From JACCYJ01 sp038198775 (GTDB lineage Bacteria > Actinomycetota > Actinomycetes > Propionibacteriales > Nocardioidaceae): 64,000 bases of DNA. A program made the translations under genes and the position numbers. Below, in pieces: positions 8,206-17,220 of the stretch; position 1 is the stretch's first letter; every line of letters begins with the position of its first letter. Location: positions 62,001 through 126,000 of the forward strand of contig JBBPZV010000006.1 in the NCBI GenBank assembly GCA_038198775.1, given 5' to 3'. The notes beneath the pieces were generated by a model, which worked only from the letters and a program-made list of their open reading frames with translations, did no database searches and had not been told where the DNA came from.

Positions 8206-8556
8206 TCACTCCTTGGCGACGAGGCGGTAACCAAGACCTAGTTGGTCGAAGAGGAAGTTGTGCAGGTCGATGGTCTGGTCGAGCGATCGGGTCAGGTGAC
8301 CCGTGGACTCCAGCCGCAGCAGTACGGGCTGATCCGATGCCGTCGCCCTCTGGAGCCTTGCCGTCATCTTCTTGGCATGCCAGGCATCGACCCGGGTGTC
8401 GTTCTCTCCCCCGGACAAAAGCACGGCTGGATGCCTCGTCTCGTCCACGACGTTGTGGTACGGCGAGTAGGCCAACAGCGCCCTGAATCAACAGGCCCCC
8501 GTTGGAACCACCCATGATCGCCAGCCGGTCCGCGACCCAGCTGTCAACCCAGTACC
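8206..8556 (-). pseudogene. Prolyl oligopeptidase (S9) family remnant with internal deletion
   Basis: Only the C-terminal catalytic region remains. One frame contains the nucleophile elbow IMGGSNGGLL. The next part (LLAYSPYHNV, then HPAVLLSGGENDTRVD with the catalytic Asp) is in another frame, and about 40 residues normally between these motifs are missing. The His region is altered (LESTGHLTRS). The N-terminal propeller is absent upstream. This is a gene relic, not a small peptidase. Confidence 0.75.
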
Positions 8557-8663
8557 TGGAATCGAGTCTGCTAACGGGTTGCTAAACGGACCCGTAAGCA
8601 CGGGGGCGGACTGAGCAGGACGAGCCGAGCCGGAGCGATAAAACCGCAGATCAGGGTCACAAC

Positions 8664-8723
8664 GTCCGGACGGGATGGTACCCGCTGATACGGGGCGGGT
8701 CGGAGTTCGAGTCCCCTCGGACA
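8664..8723 (+). other. tRNA-like relic resembling the ends of tRNA-Leu
   Basis: About 60 nt that begin GTCCGGA and end with TTCGAGT, CCCC and CTCGGACA. The acceptor arms pair like those of tRNA-Leu at 5423, but the T stem is degraded and no anticodon arm is recognisable. The last 10 nt before the flank (CCTCGGACAC) are identical to 5501-5510. It could be the distal attachment-site remnant of an element that entered tRNA-Leu. The rest of 8557-8891 holds no gene that I can support. Confidence 0.5.
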
Positions 8724-8891
8724 CACGAGTAGTGGTGCGCGCGGACACCCGACCGTGACCCAAGGACCTCACGGGCCCGTCCACTCGCTCAGCTGGACGT
8801 CCCCGTCGATGCCCGAGTCGTTTCGTGAGCGCTGCAGTTCCGCAGACTCCAGGACCATCCGCGCACGCGGGGGCCTGGGAACGCGCTCCGG

Positions 8892-9140
8892 CTACGCCTG
8901 GACGGGCACCTCGTAGACATTGTCCGCCGGGTGCCCGGCTCGCTCGTGGATCCGCTGGACCGCTTCGGCGTTGGGCGCCTCGGAGAGGCAGAACACCATT
9001 CCCGACGTGGGGTCGGCCCACGCGTGCTTGAAGTCGACCTTTTCCTCATCTTGGATGGCCAGGTCAGCCCTATGAGCTTCCGCAAGCGCCTCCGCGGTGA
9101 CTCCCGCCATGCCGGTGTGGACGTCCATGAACTCAGGCAT
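8892..9140 (-). CDS. DUF4242 / SCO4226-like nickel-binding family protein
   Basis: 82 residues, starting MPEFMDVH after a GGGAG ribosome site. The pattern MDVH, then KHAWADPTSGMVFCLSEAPNAEAVQRIHERAGH fits the small ferredoxin-like-fold DUF4242 family, some members of which bind nickel; the His and Cys residues seen are candidate ligands. Physiological role unknown. Divergent from the DsrE-like gene. Confidence 0.75.
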   Translation of the reverse strand: MPEFMDVHTGMAGVTAEALAEAHRADLAIQDEEKVDFKHAWADPTSGMVFCLSEAPNAEAVQRIHERAGHPADNVYEVPVQA

Positions 9141-9342
9141 TGGATGCTCCCTTCTCATGACCCCTGATACTGACACCCTTGTCTCGCGTCGACTACCCTT
9201 TCGCCTCAGGCCTTTACCACGGCTGGGCCGTTGCCGAGCCGACGGGCCAGCCGGTAGTTCACTTTTCCACGTCGCCGACGGTGTCGGTCTCGAGCAGCGT
9301 GGGGCAAGTGATCGTGGTGCCGGCATCGAACCAGGTGCCCAG

Positions 9343-9348
9343 TATAAT
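9343..9348 (+). promoter_or_regulatory. TATAAT -10-like hexamer upstream of the DsrE-like gene
   Basis: A perfect TATAAT is rare at this GC content and lies 77 nt before the GTG start at 9425. No good -35 at the proper spacing was found, so this is tentative. Confidence 0.3.
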
Positions 9349-9424
9349 GTCGTCGGGCTCCCATCGACCCGGCGATTGCAGAGCAGGCCTGGATGCAGGC
9401 CCGTAAGCGAAGGGAGAGATCATC

Positions 9425-9790
9425 GTGAGTAACAAGGCGGTCATCAGCCTCACCACCGGCCTGGAGGACGCCGAGCGGGTAACGGTTGCCTTCCTCGTTG
9501 CGGTGGCGGCCGCCGAGCAAGGCCGCCCGACGCTGATGTTCTTGACCAAGGAGGCCGTACGCCTGGCGGTGCCCGGCTTCGCCACCGGCGTGGCCTGCGA
9601 CGGCTGCCCGCCCCTGGCCGACCTCGTCGTCCGGTACGAGACGGCCGGCGGCCAGTTCTTCGTGTGTCCGATCTGCTTCGATGCGAGGAAACTGGACAAG
9701 GAGAACCTGGTCGGCAACGCGCAGCTGAACGGCACGATGCCGATGTGGCAGTGGATCGGTGACGAGGCAGCCACGACGTTCAGCTACTGA
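9425..9790 (+). CDS. DsrE/DsrF-like family protein
   Basis: 121 residues, GTG start after GGGAG. N-terminal Rossmann-like strands (AVISLTTGLEDAERVTVAFLVAVAA) and LMFLTKEAVRLA fit the DsrE-like fold. Three or four cysteines follow: DGCPPLADLV and FVCPICFDAR, the second a CPIC pair reminiscent of persulfide-handling or redox relatives. Possible sulfur relay or redox role; unproven. Confidence 0.7.
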   Translation: MSNKAVISLTTGLEDAERVTVAFLVAVAAAEQGRPTLMFLTKEAVRLAVPGFATGVACDGCPPLADLVVRYETAGGQFFVCPICFDARKLDKENLVGNAQLNGTMPMWQWIGDEAATTFSY

Positions 9791-9877
9791 TGTGCCAAGG
9801 GCAGCAGCCTGCCCCTAGGCTGCTTCGCCCTGCCATCCGCAGGGCGAGTCCTTTCCTCTCGACATCAGGAGACTCCG

Positions 9878-10471
9878 ATGAGCTTCCCCCGTCCGATCGA
9901 GGAGTCCGACGCCGTGGGCGCCACGGCCGAGCTGTACGCCAGCGAGCGCCAGCGGGTCGGGCACCTGCCACGGTACGTACAAGCCTTCGGTGCCCGGCCG
10001 GGGGTGTACTGCGCCTGGCGCCAGCTCATCACCGAGGTGGCCACGTCGATGCCAGCCCGACGGTTCGAGCTCGTCACGCTCGCCGCGGCCCGTGAGCTGC
10101 GCTCGACGTACTGCAGCGTTGCCCACGGATCAATCCTCGCTGAGAAGTTCCTGGCGGCGGACGACGTTGCGCAGCTCGCGCAGGGACGCGTTCCGGACGC
10201 GCTCGACGACGCCGAGCGCGCCGTTGTCGCCTTCGCTGCGAAGGTGACCCGCAGCGCGGCTGACATCACCAGGGAGGACGTCGAGCAGCTGCGTTCTCAC
10301 GGGCTGGACGACGCGGAGATCCTCGATGTCGTGCTCGCGACCGCCGCTCGCTCGTTCTTCAGCACGGTGCTCGACGCCACCGGCACCCAGGCGGATGCCC
10401 TCTACGCGGACAGTCTCGACGCCACTATGCGCGACGCGTTGACGGTCGGACGTCCGATCGCCGACTGGTAG
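9878..10471 (+). CDS. Carboxymuconolactone decarboxylase / AhpD-like protein
   Basis: 197 residues, start after AGGAG. All-helical CMD fold with the motif TYCSVAHG at about residue 80. The CxxC of canonical AhpD is reduced to one Cys plus His, so a classic disulfide peroxidase cycle is doubtful. The C-terminal half (LDDAEILDVVLATAARSFFSTV) is a second typical helix pair. Ends 30 nt from the convergent MMPL gene. Confidence 0.8.
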   Translation: MSFPRPIEESDAVGATAELYASERQRVGHLPRYVQAFGARPGVYCAWRQLITEVATSMPARRFELVTLAAARELRSTYCSVAHGSILAEKFLAADDVAQLAQGRVPDALDDAERAVVAFAAKVTRSAADITREDVEQLRSHGLDDAEILDVVLATAARSFFSTVLDATGTQADALYADSLDATMRDALTVGRPIADW

Positions 10472-10500
10472 GAAGCGCCGGAGGCGTGACGGTCGGCGAC

Positions 10501-12651
10501 TCAGTCGGGTACGGGAACGGGTGCCGTTCCGGCCGCGGACGGGTCGTGTTCTCGTCGCGGTGGCAGCGGGGAGGGCTCGACCCGAAGCAGTCGGGCCAGG
10601 CCGGCCGGGAGCCACCAGTTGTATCGACCGAAAACGCTGACGAGGGCCGGGACCAGCAGAGCGCGCACGATGGTGGCGTCGATGAGGATTCCCACCCCGA
10701 GCGCCGTACCGAGCACCTTGATGTCCGTGCCCGGCGTCGAGGCCAGCGCGGCGAACGCGAAGAACAGGATGAGAGCCGCCGAGGTCACCAGGCGGCCGGT
10801 GCGGCCCAGCCCGGTCGTCACGGCTGCCGACGTGTCGCCGGTGGCGTCGTACTCCTCGCGCATCCTGGCCAGGATGAACACCTCGTAGTCCATCGAGAGT
10901 CCGAACAAGAACGCGAAGATCAGCACCGGCAGCCAGAACGTGATGGCGCCGGTTCCGGACACGCTGAACACCGCATCCGAGCCGTGCCCCTGCTGCCAGA
11001 AGAACACCACGGCCCCGAAGACCGCGGTGAGGGAGATCAGGTTGAGAACCACCGCCTTGATGGGCAGCAGCACCGATCGGAAGGTCCGGACCAGCAGCAC
11101 GAACGTGATGAGCGCGATCAGGCCGAGGACGTACGGGGTCTTGTCGTAGACGGCGCTGAAATAGTCCTCGACGGTGGCACCGGAGCCGGTGACGCCGACC
11201 GGCCCGTTGGTTGCCTGCTCGACGGCGGTGCGGATGTCGTCGACGACGGTACTGCTGGCGCTGTCGACGGTTGCCTTGGCCGGCAGGACGTCCACCACGG
11301 CCAGGTCGGTGCTGTTCGAGCCAACCACCGCTAGCTGGACGCCGTCGACGCCACGAGCAGCCGCCGCCGCCGCGTCGGCCTGGCCGGGGGGCACCAGCAC
11401 CTCCACGGGCGTGAGGGCGCCGGTGCCGATGCCCCCGTCGCGCAGTGTGGCCAAAGCCTGGAATGCGGGGCCGCTGCGAGCCAGCGAGTCGATGCCCGAC
11501 TGGCCGATCTTGAGGCTGAGAGCCGGTACCACCAGCACCCCGAGCGCCGCCAGCGCCACCGCGGTCGCCACGAAGCGATGGCGGACGATGGCGCGGGCCC
11601 ACGCCGACCAGCCACGTGAGGCGGTCGCCTCCTTCCGGATCCGTGGGAAGTCGATGCGCGGGCCGACGCTGGACAGCAGGGCCGGCAGCAGGGTCAGCAC
11701 GACCGAGACACTGACCAGCGGGATCAGCAGGCCGCCGATGCCCATGCTTCGCAGGAACGGGACCGGCACCACGAGCAGCGCAACCAGGCTGATGGCGACG
11801 GTGACTCCGGACGCGAGCACGGCGTGGCCGGCCGTCTTCATCGCCACGACGACCGCGGTCTCGTTGTCGCGCCCGTGGGCACGCTCTTCGCGCCAACGCG
11901 ACACCAGGAGCAGCGAGTAGTCGATCGCCACGCCCAACCCGATGAGGGCGATCAGGAACTGGACGACGAAGCTGACGTCGCTGAACGTTGTCAGGCCCAG
12001 CACCAGCAGGAACGTCGTCAGGATGGAGACGGCAGCGATCACCAACGGCAGCAGGGCAAGGAAGGACGCGAAGACGAACACCAGGACGAGCAGCGCGCCG
12101 GAGCCCCCCAACAAGGTCTCCCCCAGCACGCTGGGCCCCGAGCTGTCGCCGCCGGCTGACAGCAGTCCGTACGACGTGAGGCCGGCGGTGAACCCCTGGC
12201 TCTTGGCGGCCGCGGCGAGGGCTGGCTCCAGCTGCACCTCGATCCCCGGCCCGAACGACTGCGGCAACGGACCCTGGACGAGGGCGTACGTCGTCCGGCC
12301 GTCGGCTGTGATGAACCCCGGGTCCCCGGTGCTCGCGAAGTCGACGAGCCGAAGGTCCGGGGCGGCGTGAGCCGCGGCGGCGAATACGGTTGCTATCGCG
12401 CCCTGGTTCGCCTTGACCGTCTGCCCTTGCGGAACGGTCACCAACGCGAGATAGGTGTCGAAGGAACTCGCGCCGTAGTTGCGGATCAGCTGCTGTTCGG
12501 CGGTGTCCCCCGGCTGACCAGGCAGCGAGAAGTCGACGGTCAGCCGGCTGCTGAGCTGGCCGGCAGCCACGATGCCGGCACCGAACAACAACAACCAGAT
12601 GACGCTGACGATGCGCCGGTGGCGCATGACGGTGTGAGCCAGACGCTCCAC
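10501..12651 (-). CDS. MMPL-family RND-type membrane transporter
   Basis: About 716 residues with two repeats of one TM helix, a large extracytoplasmic domain and five TM helices. Proton-relay signatures are GLGVAIDYSLLLVSRWREE in repeat 1 and FGLSMDYEVFILARMREEYD in repeat 2. Probably exports lipids or drugs using proton motive force. GTG at 12651, preceded by GGAG, is preferred to the longer ATG at 12729. Divergent from the double-MarR gene, which probably controls it. Confidence 0.88.
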   Translation of the reverse strand: MERLAHTVMRHRRIVSVIWLLLFGAGIVAAGQLSSRLTVDFSLPGQPGDTAEQQLIRNYGASSFDTYLALVTVPQGQTVKANQGAIATVFAAAAHAAPDLRLVDFASTGDPGFITADGRTTYALVQGPLPQSFGPGIEVQLEPALAAAAKSQGFTAGLTSYGLLSAGGDSSGPSVLGETLLGGSGALLVLVFVFASFLALLPLVIAAVSILTTFLLVLGLTTFSDVSFVVQFLIALIGLGVAIDYSLLLVSRWREERAHGRDNETAVVVAMKTAGHAVLASGVTVAISLVALLVVPVPFLRSMGIGGLLIPLVSVSVVLTLLPALLSSVGPRIDFPRIRKEATASRGWSAWARAIVRHRFVATAVALAALGVLVVPALSLKIGQSGIDSLARSGPAFQALATLRDGGIGTGALTPVEVLVPPGQADAAAAAARGVDGVQLAVVGSNSTDLAVVDVLPAKATVDSASSTVVDDIRTAVEQATNGPVGVTGSGATVEDYFSAVYDKTPYVLGLIALITFVLLVRTFRSVLLPIKAVVLNLISLTAVFGAVVFFWQQGHGSDAVFSVSGTGAITFWLPVLIFAFLFGLSMDYEVFILARMREEYDATGDTSAAVTTGLGRTGRLVTSAALILFFAFAALASTPGTDIKVLGTALGVGILIDATIVRALLVPALVSVFGRYNWWLPAGLARLLRVEPSPLPPRREHDPSAAGTAPVPVPD

Positions 12652-12788
12652 TCGGACTCCTGTCGGGTCGAAGCCGGACCTGTCCCCCGGCGGCGTTCTG
12701 CACCGCCGCCGGGTGCGAGGGTTGACCAATGTGGGAAGCGAAAGTCATCGCCTCGGCGTCCCGGGATTCCGGCCGTTCCTGCTGCGCG

Positions 12789-12818
12789 ACCGTACCGGGG
12801 AGTGACAGGAACCGTCAA
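12789..12818 (-). promoter_or_regulatory. Promoter of the MMPL transporter, likely MarR-controlled
   Basis: On the minus strand TTGACG (12813-12818) and TACGGT (12789-12794) are 18 nt apart, a good sigma-70-type promoter. The -35 side is flanked by an AT-rich patch (12816-12841) bounded by direct AACCGT repeats at 12810-12815 and 12842-12847, a plausible regulator-binding region. Confidence 0.5.
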
Positions 12819-12884
12819 CATGGTAAATAATCACACTTATGAACCGTAGATGAACGGCACGTGGAGAGAGCCAGGAGGAGAGCG

Positions 12885-13754
12885 ATGGCCGACCGCGACG
12901 AACCACCGCCCGGTCCGGCCCTTCCGGCGCTCACGGGATACCTGCTGCGGCGCGCCTACGCCGCAGCAGCATCCTGCGCCCAGGCGTGCGTCAGCGCCGA
13001 TGCCGAGCTGCGCTTGGTCGCCCTGCTGGCGATCCTGCGAGAACGCGGCGCACTCTCCCAGCGACAGCTCGGCGACGTCACCGCGGTCAACCGGACGCAG
13101 ATGGTGAAGGCCGTGGATGCGCTGGAAGAGCGCGGCTGGGTGGTCCGCCAACGCAATCGCGACGATCGCCGCTCGTACTCGCTGCGGCTCACCGCCGCCG
13201 GCCGGGAGGCGCTGGACCGGCTGAAGGGCCAGCTCGACGACGCTGAGCTGACCTTCACCAGGCGACTGGACCGCAACGAGTGCGACCGCCTCCGTCACCA
13301 TCTGCTGACGTTGCTGGACGGTGACGACTGGATGCGGGTCCGCGTACTGGCCGGGCACACCGGCTTCCTGATCGCTCAAGCGCATCGGTTGGCGCGCGGA
13401 TGGGCGGTCGAGGCGCTGGCACCGGTGGGGCTCGACCCGCGTGACTTCGGTGCGTTGTCGGTGGTCGGTCGCGACCAGCCGTGCTCGCAGCAGCACCTGG
13501 CCGCGGAGCTGGGCGTCACGCCCCCGGCGGCGCTGTCGATGGCCGAACAGCTGGAGGCGGCGGGATGGATCCAGCGGGTACGCAACGCCGAGGACCGTCG
13601 GCATTACGACCTAACCCTCACGTCGAGCGGTCGCCACCGGCTGGCCGCGGCCGGCGCAGCCGCGGCTGCGGTGCAGGCTCGCATCACCGCCCGGCTAGGC
13701 GCGGATGGCGACGCCGAGCTGCGCCAGTTGCTGGCGCAGGTGGTGTCACGCTGA
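12885..13754 (+). CDS. Tandem double-MarR transcriptional regulator
   Basis: 289 residues, start after AGGAGGAG. Two complete winged-helix MarR units occur in one chain. The first contains LSQRQLGDVTAVNRTQMVKAVD and wing NRDDRRSYSLRLT (about residues 65-110). The second contains CSQQHLAAELGVTPPAALSMAEQL and wing NAEDRRHYDLTLT (about 205-255). MarR proteins normally dimerise, so this chain may act as a pseudo-dimer. Divergent from, and likely a repressor of, the MMPL exporter. Confidence 0.85.
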   Translation: MADRDEPPPGPALPALTGYLLRRAYAAAASCAQACVSADAELRLVALLAILRERGALSQRQLGDVTAVNRTQMVKAVDALEERGWVVRQRNRDDRRSYSLRLTAAGREALDRLKGQLDDAELTFTRRLDRNECDRLRHHLLTLLDGDDWMRVRVLAGHTGFLIAQAHRLARGWAVEALAPVGLDPRDFGALSVVGRDQPCSQQHLAAELGVTPPAALSMAEQLEAAGWIQRVRNAEDRRHYDLTLTSSGRHRLAAAGAAAAAVQARITARLGADGDAELRQLLAQVVSR

Positions 13755-13800
13755 ACCGGTTAGCGCGCCGGGCCGGCCCGCGGAAACTTGGGCTCTATCC

Positions 13801-14196
13801 ATGATCACCGCCGAGATCGCCCGGGAGCTGCGTGCCTGCGACGTGCGCTGGGACCCCCGCCCCGGTGACCGGTTCGTGGTGGACGAGCCCGAGATGGGCG
13901 ACTCGGTGTTCTGGGTGAGCGACTTCACGATCGAGGTGCACGAGTACGGCGCGGAGCGGGTGCTCGGCTTCAACGGCACGACCGAGTGGGCGCTGGACTC
14001 GGTATCGGTCGAGCGGTGCCTGTGGCTGCCGCGCGAGGATCAGCTGCGCGAGCTGCTGGGAGGGCTGTTCCGCCGGCTCGAACGGGCGGCCGGCGGCTGG
14101 ACCGTGGTCTGGGCGCTCGACGGCGCCGAGCACCATGCCCAAGGCAACGACGTCGACACCGCCTACGCCGCCGCGCTGCTCGCTGCTCTGCGCTGA
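13801..14196 (+). CDS. Conserved actinobacterial protein often labelled CpaE-like
   Basis: 131 residues, begins MITAEIARELR and contains PRPGDRFVV, VLGFNGTTEWALDSV and LWLPREDQLRELL. I recognise this as a small conserved family often annotated as pilus assembly CpaE, but it has no ATPase motif and nothing here links it to pili. Function unknown. No pilus genes are nearby. Confidence 0.65.
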   Translation: MITAEIARELRACDVRWDPRPGDRFVVDEPEMGDSVFWVSDFTIEVHEYGAERVLGFNGTTEWALDSVSVERCLWLPREDQLRELLGGLFRRLERAAGGWTVVWALDGAEHHAQGNDVDTAYAAALLAALR

Positions 14197-14220
14197 GCCT
14201 CGATCGCTTCAGAGGCGAGC

Positions 14221-14245
14221 GGGTCGCCGAGTGGCCCGGCGACCC
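14221..14245. terminator. Bidirectional hairpin between convergent genes
   Basis: Perfect 8-bp stem GGGTCGCC / GGCGACCC with a 9-nt loop, between gene ends 14196 (plus) and 14265 (minus). No U-run, as is common in high-GC actinobacteria. Confidence 0.5.
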
Positions 14246-14264
14246 CCTCGTCCGTCGCGCAGCC

Positions 14265-17087
14265 TCAGCGAAGCCGCAGCCGGTAGGCGCTGAGTCCGTG
14301 GGTGGCGGCGTACAGCAGCCGGCTCCTCGGCAAGATCGTCAGCCCCGCCACTTCCACGTTCGGCATGCCGGGCGCCGCCTTGGTCCAGTTCGAGCTGCCT
14401 GCCGCTCGGCGCATGACGCCGAAGTCGGTCGACGCGTAAAGGTCGCCGGTGACGTCGTCACGAACCAGGTCGGTGACCGGCAGGTCGGACATGTTGCCGG
14501 ACAGATCGGTCCACGTAGCGCCGCGGCCGGTGACGTCGACCCGGAAGACGTGACCCGGTGCCGTCGGCGTGTTGGAGCTGTAGCCGCTGTAGGAGACCCA
14601 CGCCCGGTCGGGGTTCTTGGGGTCGACGTAGATGCTGCTGACGAAGCGCTGGGGTGCGTTCGGGGACCGGGTGTCCAACCGGCGCCAGGTGACCGCGTCC
14701 GGGTTGGACGCATCAACGTTGTGCGAGACGAACACCCGCCCGGTCGTCGTCGCCGCCCAGGCGGTCGACCTGTCGGCCTTGGTGCGCTCCACTGCGGCGA
14801 CGGCGCCACCCTCGCGGTCACCGAACTGGTCGCTGGTCAGGGGCACCAGGCCGGTCGGCTTCCAGTCGCCGCACTTCGCCGCGAACGTCCCGGTCCACTC
14901 GTTGCAGATCCGGTTGGCCTGCGCCCGGCTCCGGTGCCCGAGGCCGAAGGTCGTGGTGCGATAGACGGTGGTCCCGGTGCCGACGAACATCGTGCCGCTG
15001 ACCCGGGGATCGCTGATGATCGGAACGTAGAACTGCGTCCCCGGCTGTCCGAAGATCGGGTCGCCGGTCCAGATCCAGGCGCCGATCCTGCCGTTGTGGA
15101 AGTTCACGTCGGGGCTGGCGTCGTAGAAGGTGTGGAACCGGAACGACTTCACCTTGGTGTCGAATCCGGACTGCCCGCCGTCACCGATCATCTTGTTGCG
15201 CCACGTGACCCGTCGGTCACCGTTCTGCCAGGTGCCGTTGTCCTGGGTGCCGCCCTGCAGCAGGTGTGAGTCGAACGGGCTCACCGACAGGCTCTGGAAC
15301 TGCAGCGAGGAGATGCCCGAGTTCACCCCGCCTAGCCGGCTCGGCACCTTGGACAGCAGCTGCTGGCAGCGGGCCAGCTCGTCGCCGGAGAGGCCACGCC
15401 CGTCGCACCACGACGACACGTCGCTGAACCGCCCGCTGGAGCGCATCACACCGCCGTCGTTGCCCTCGAAGAAGCGGAACGGGTGGCCCGGCACGGTCAC
15501 CAGCATGTGCTGGTCGGGGTGCAACGCGTTCGGGTGCACCCGGTCGGTTCCGTCCATCGTCATGTCGGTGCCGCTGACGCCGGCGTCGGTGGACAGCACC
15601 ACGCCGCGACCGTTGGAGATGCCGCCGGTCTCGCCGTAGCCGTACGAGCCGCCGGTGTAGACGACGTTCGGGTGCCCCTGCGGGGTGTAGACGAACGAGT
15701 CGTACCAGCACTGGCCCCCGCACTGGTCGTACGTCGCGTAGCCGGGGTCAGCCGGGTCCGGGCTCGACAGGTCGGTGAAGGACGGCGTCCCGGTGTACAC
15801 GTTGTCGCTGCGGAACAGCCGCGCGTACGGGTCACCGACGTTGCCCTCGTAGGCGTACATCCGGGTGTTCCCGTTGCGCAGCGTGGTCACGTCGATGGCC
15901 GCGATCGTCGGTATCAGCGCTCGGTTCAACGACTGCTTGATCTGGCTCCAATGCTTTCCGCGGTCGTTGGAGCGCCAGATGCCCCTCGCGTACGAGGAGG
16001 CGTACACGGTGTTCGGGTCGCTCGGGTCGAGCCGGACCCAGCGAACACCGCGCGGCGAGCACTGGCTGGCGTTGTTGAACTCGTTGATGTCACCGGTGCA
16101 GGCCCGCTTGAGCTTGCTGCCGTTGTGGACGAAGTGCCAGCGGCGCCCGCCGTCGGAGGACTTGTACAGCCCCCACTTGGCCGCCCCCGGCACCGGCCTG
16201 GTGACGCCGCTGCAGCAGACCGAGGACATCCCACGCAGCGCGGTCGTCGTCGCCGCGTACATGGTGCCGTCGGTGGGGTCGATGGCCAGGTCGCCGATGC
16301 CCTTGCCGCCGAGCTTGGCCTTGCCCCAGGGGCCGCTCCAGGTGTCGCCCCCGTTGGTCGACTTGTACAGTCCGGTGCCGGCGACGCAGCCGCTGCCGCA
16401 GATGTTCGCCTCGCCGGTACCGACCCAGATCGTGTTGCCGCTGGAATCTGCCGGGTCGACGGTGACGCTCCCGGCGGCGTTGATGCCGAGCGGACCGCCG
16501 AGGTAGGTCCACCGCGGCCGCTTGGCCAGCGGGTTGTCGCTGCGCCACACGCCGCCACCGGCGGGTGTCACCCACAACCGGCAGCTGTGGGGCACGCAGG
16601 TCGGTGAGATCGCCAGGTCGGTCACCCGGCCGCCGGCGACGTACTTGTTCGGGACATAGGAGTTCACGTTGCGGAACTTGGTGTGCGGATAGAGCGCCCG
16701 CCGCGGTCCCACGTTGACCCAGCCCGTGCCGGGGCGCCGACCCGGAGCGGCGGCCGCCCGCAGCTCCGCGCTGCGGAACGCCCGCATCGCGGTCCGCTGC
16801 TGCGCCACCGAGATCGTGTTCGCCGGGTACGCCCGCTGCTGGAACTGCCACTCGGCCGCCGACTGCGGCCCCTCGCCGGGCTCCCCGCCGTTGCCCGGGA
16901 TCGACTCCTTGAGCTGCTCGAGATGCTGGCCGAGCGCGGTCGGCAGCTCGTCGCGGGCAGCCTGCTCCTGCTCCTGCCCGCCGGGAACCGGCGTGCCTTG
17001 GTTGGCCTGCACCCCCACGAAGACCAGGGCTGCCGCGCTGAGCCCGGCGGCGGCTGCAACGAGTGCGTTCCTACGCGTGCGGATCAT
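14265..17087 (-). CDS. Secreted BNR/Asp-box beta-propeller protein (sialidase/sortilin-like)
   Basis: 940 residues. Signal peptide MIRTRRNALVAAAAGLSAAALVF ends near residue 29. The rest is repeated beta-propeller blades with Asp-box motifs: STNGGDTWSGPW, SSDGGRRWHF, SNDRGKHWSQ. Several Cys pairs (CGSGC, CGGQCW) suggest disulfides outside the cell. Such proteins are labelled glycosyl hydrolase or exo-alpha-sialidase, but I see no clear Arg triad, so a binding or unknown glycan function is possible. Monocistronic, convergent with the gene ending at 14196. Confidence 0.75.
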   Translation of the reverse strand: MIRTRRNALVAAAAGLSAAALVFVGVQANQGTPVPGGQEQEQAARDELPTALGQHLEQLKESIPGNGGEPGEGPQSAAEWQFQQRAYPANTISVAQQRTAMRAFRSAELRAAAAPGRRPGTGWVNVGPRRALYPHTKFRNVNSYVPNKYVAGGRVTDLAISPTCVPHSCRLWVTPAGGGVWRSDNPLAKRPRWTYLGGPLGINAAGSVTVDPADSSGNTIWVGTGEANICGSGCVAGTGLYKSTNGGDTWSGPWGKAKLGGKGIGDLAIDPTDGTMYAATTTALRGMSSVCCSGVTRPVPGAAKWGLYKSSDGGRRWHFVHNGSKLKRACTGDINEFNNASQCSPRGVRWVRLDPSDPNTVYASSYARGIWRSNDRGKHWSQIKQSLNRALIPTIAAIDVTTLRNGNTRMYAYEGNVGDPYARLFRSDNVYTGTPSFTDLSSPDPADPGYATYDQCGGQCWYDSFVYTPQGHPNVVYTGGSYGYGETGGISNGRGVVLSTDAGVSGTDMTMDGTDRVHPNALHPDQHMLVTVPGHPFRFFEGNDGGVMRSSGRFSDVSSWCDGRGLSGDELARCQQLLSKVPSRLGGVNSGISSLQFQSLSVSPFDSHLLQGGTQDNGTWQNGDRRVTWRNKMIGDGGQSGFDTKVKSFRFHTFYDASPDVNFHNGRIGAWIWTGDPIFGQPGTQFYVPIISDPRVSGTMFVGTGTTVYRTTTFGLGHRSRAQANRICNEWTGTFAAKCGDWKPTGLVPLTSDQFGDREGGAVAAVERTKADRSTAWAATTTGRVFVSHNVDASNPDAVTWRRLDTRSPNAPQRFVSSIYVDPKNPDRAWVSYSGYSSNTPTAPGHVFRVDVTGRGATWTDLSGNMSDLPVTDLVRDDVTGDLYASTDFGVMRRAAGSSNWTKAAPGMPNVEVAGLTILPRSRLLYAATHGLSAYRLRLR

Positions 17088-17220
17088 CTGTCCACCGTCC
17101 CCCGGGCCAGTGCAACGTCGCCACGTCGACGAGGACCGTCGGCCCGCTCAGCGCAAACCTTGGCACCACTCGCCGTACGCCGCAAGAGTCAGCGGCGAGC
17201 GGGCCGCGGGACCAGACGGC

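Noticed and set aside
8488..9021. 177-codon minus frame
   Set aside because: Mixed translation across the tRNA relic and part of the S9 relic; no coherent protein.
10619..12159. Several plus-strand frames within the MMPL gene
   Set aside because: Antisense shadows rich in Arg, Ser and Thr.
10130..12748. 872-codon minus-strand frame overlapping the MMPL gene
   Set aside because: Arg/Pro/Gly-rich out-of-frame translation; the MMPL frame has all transporter motifs.
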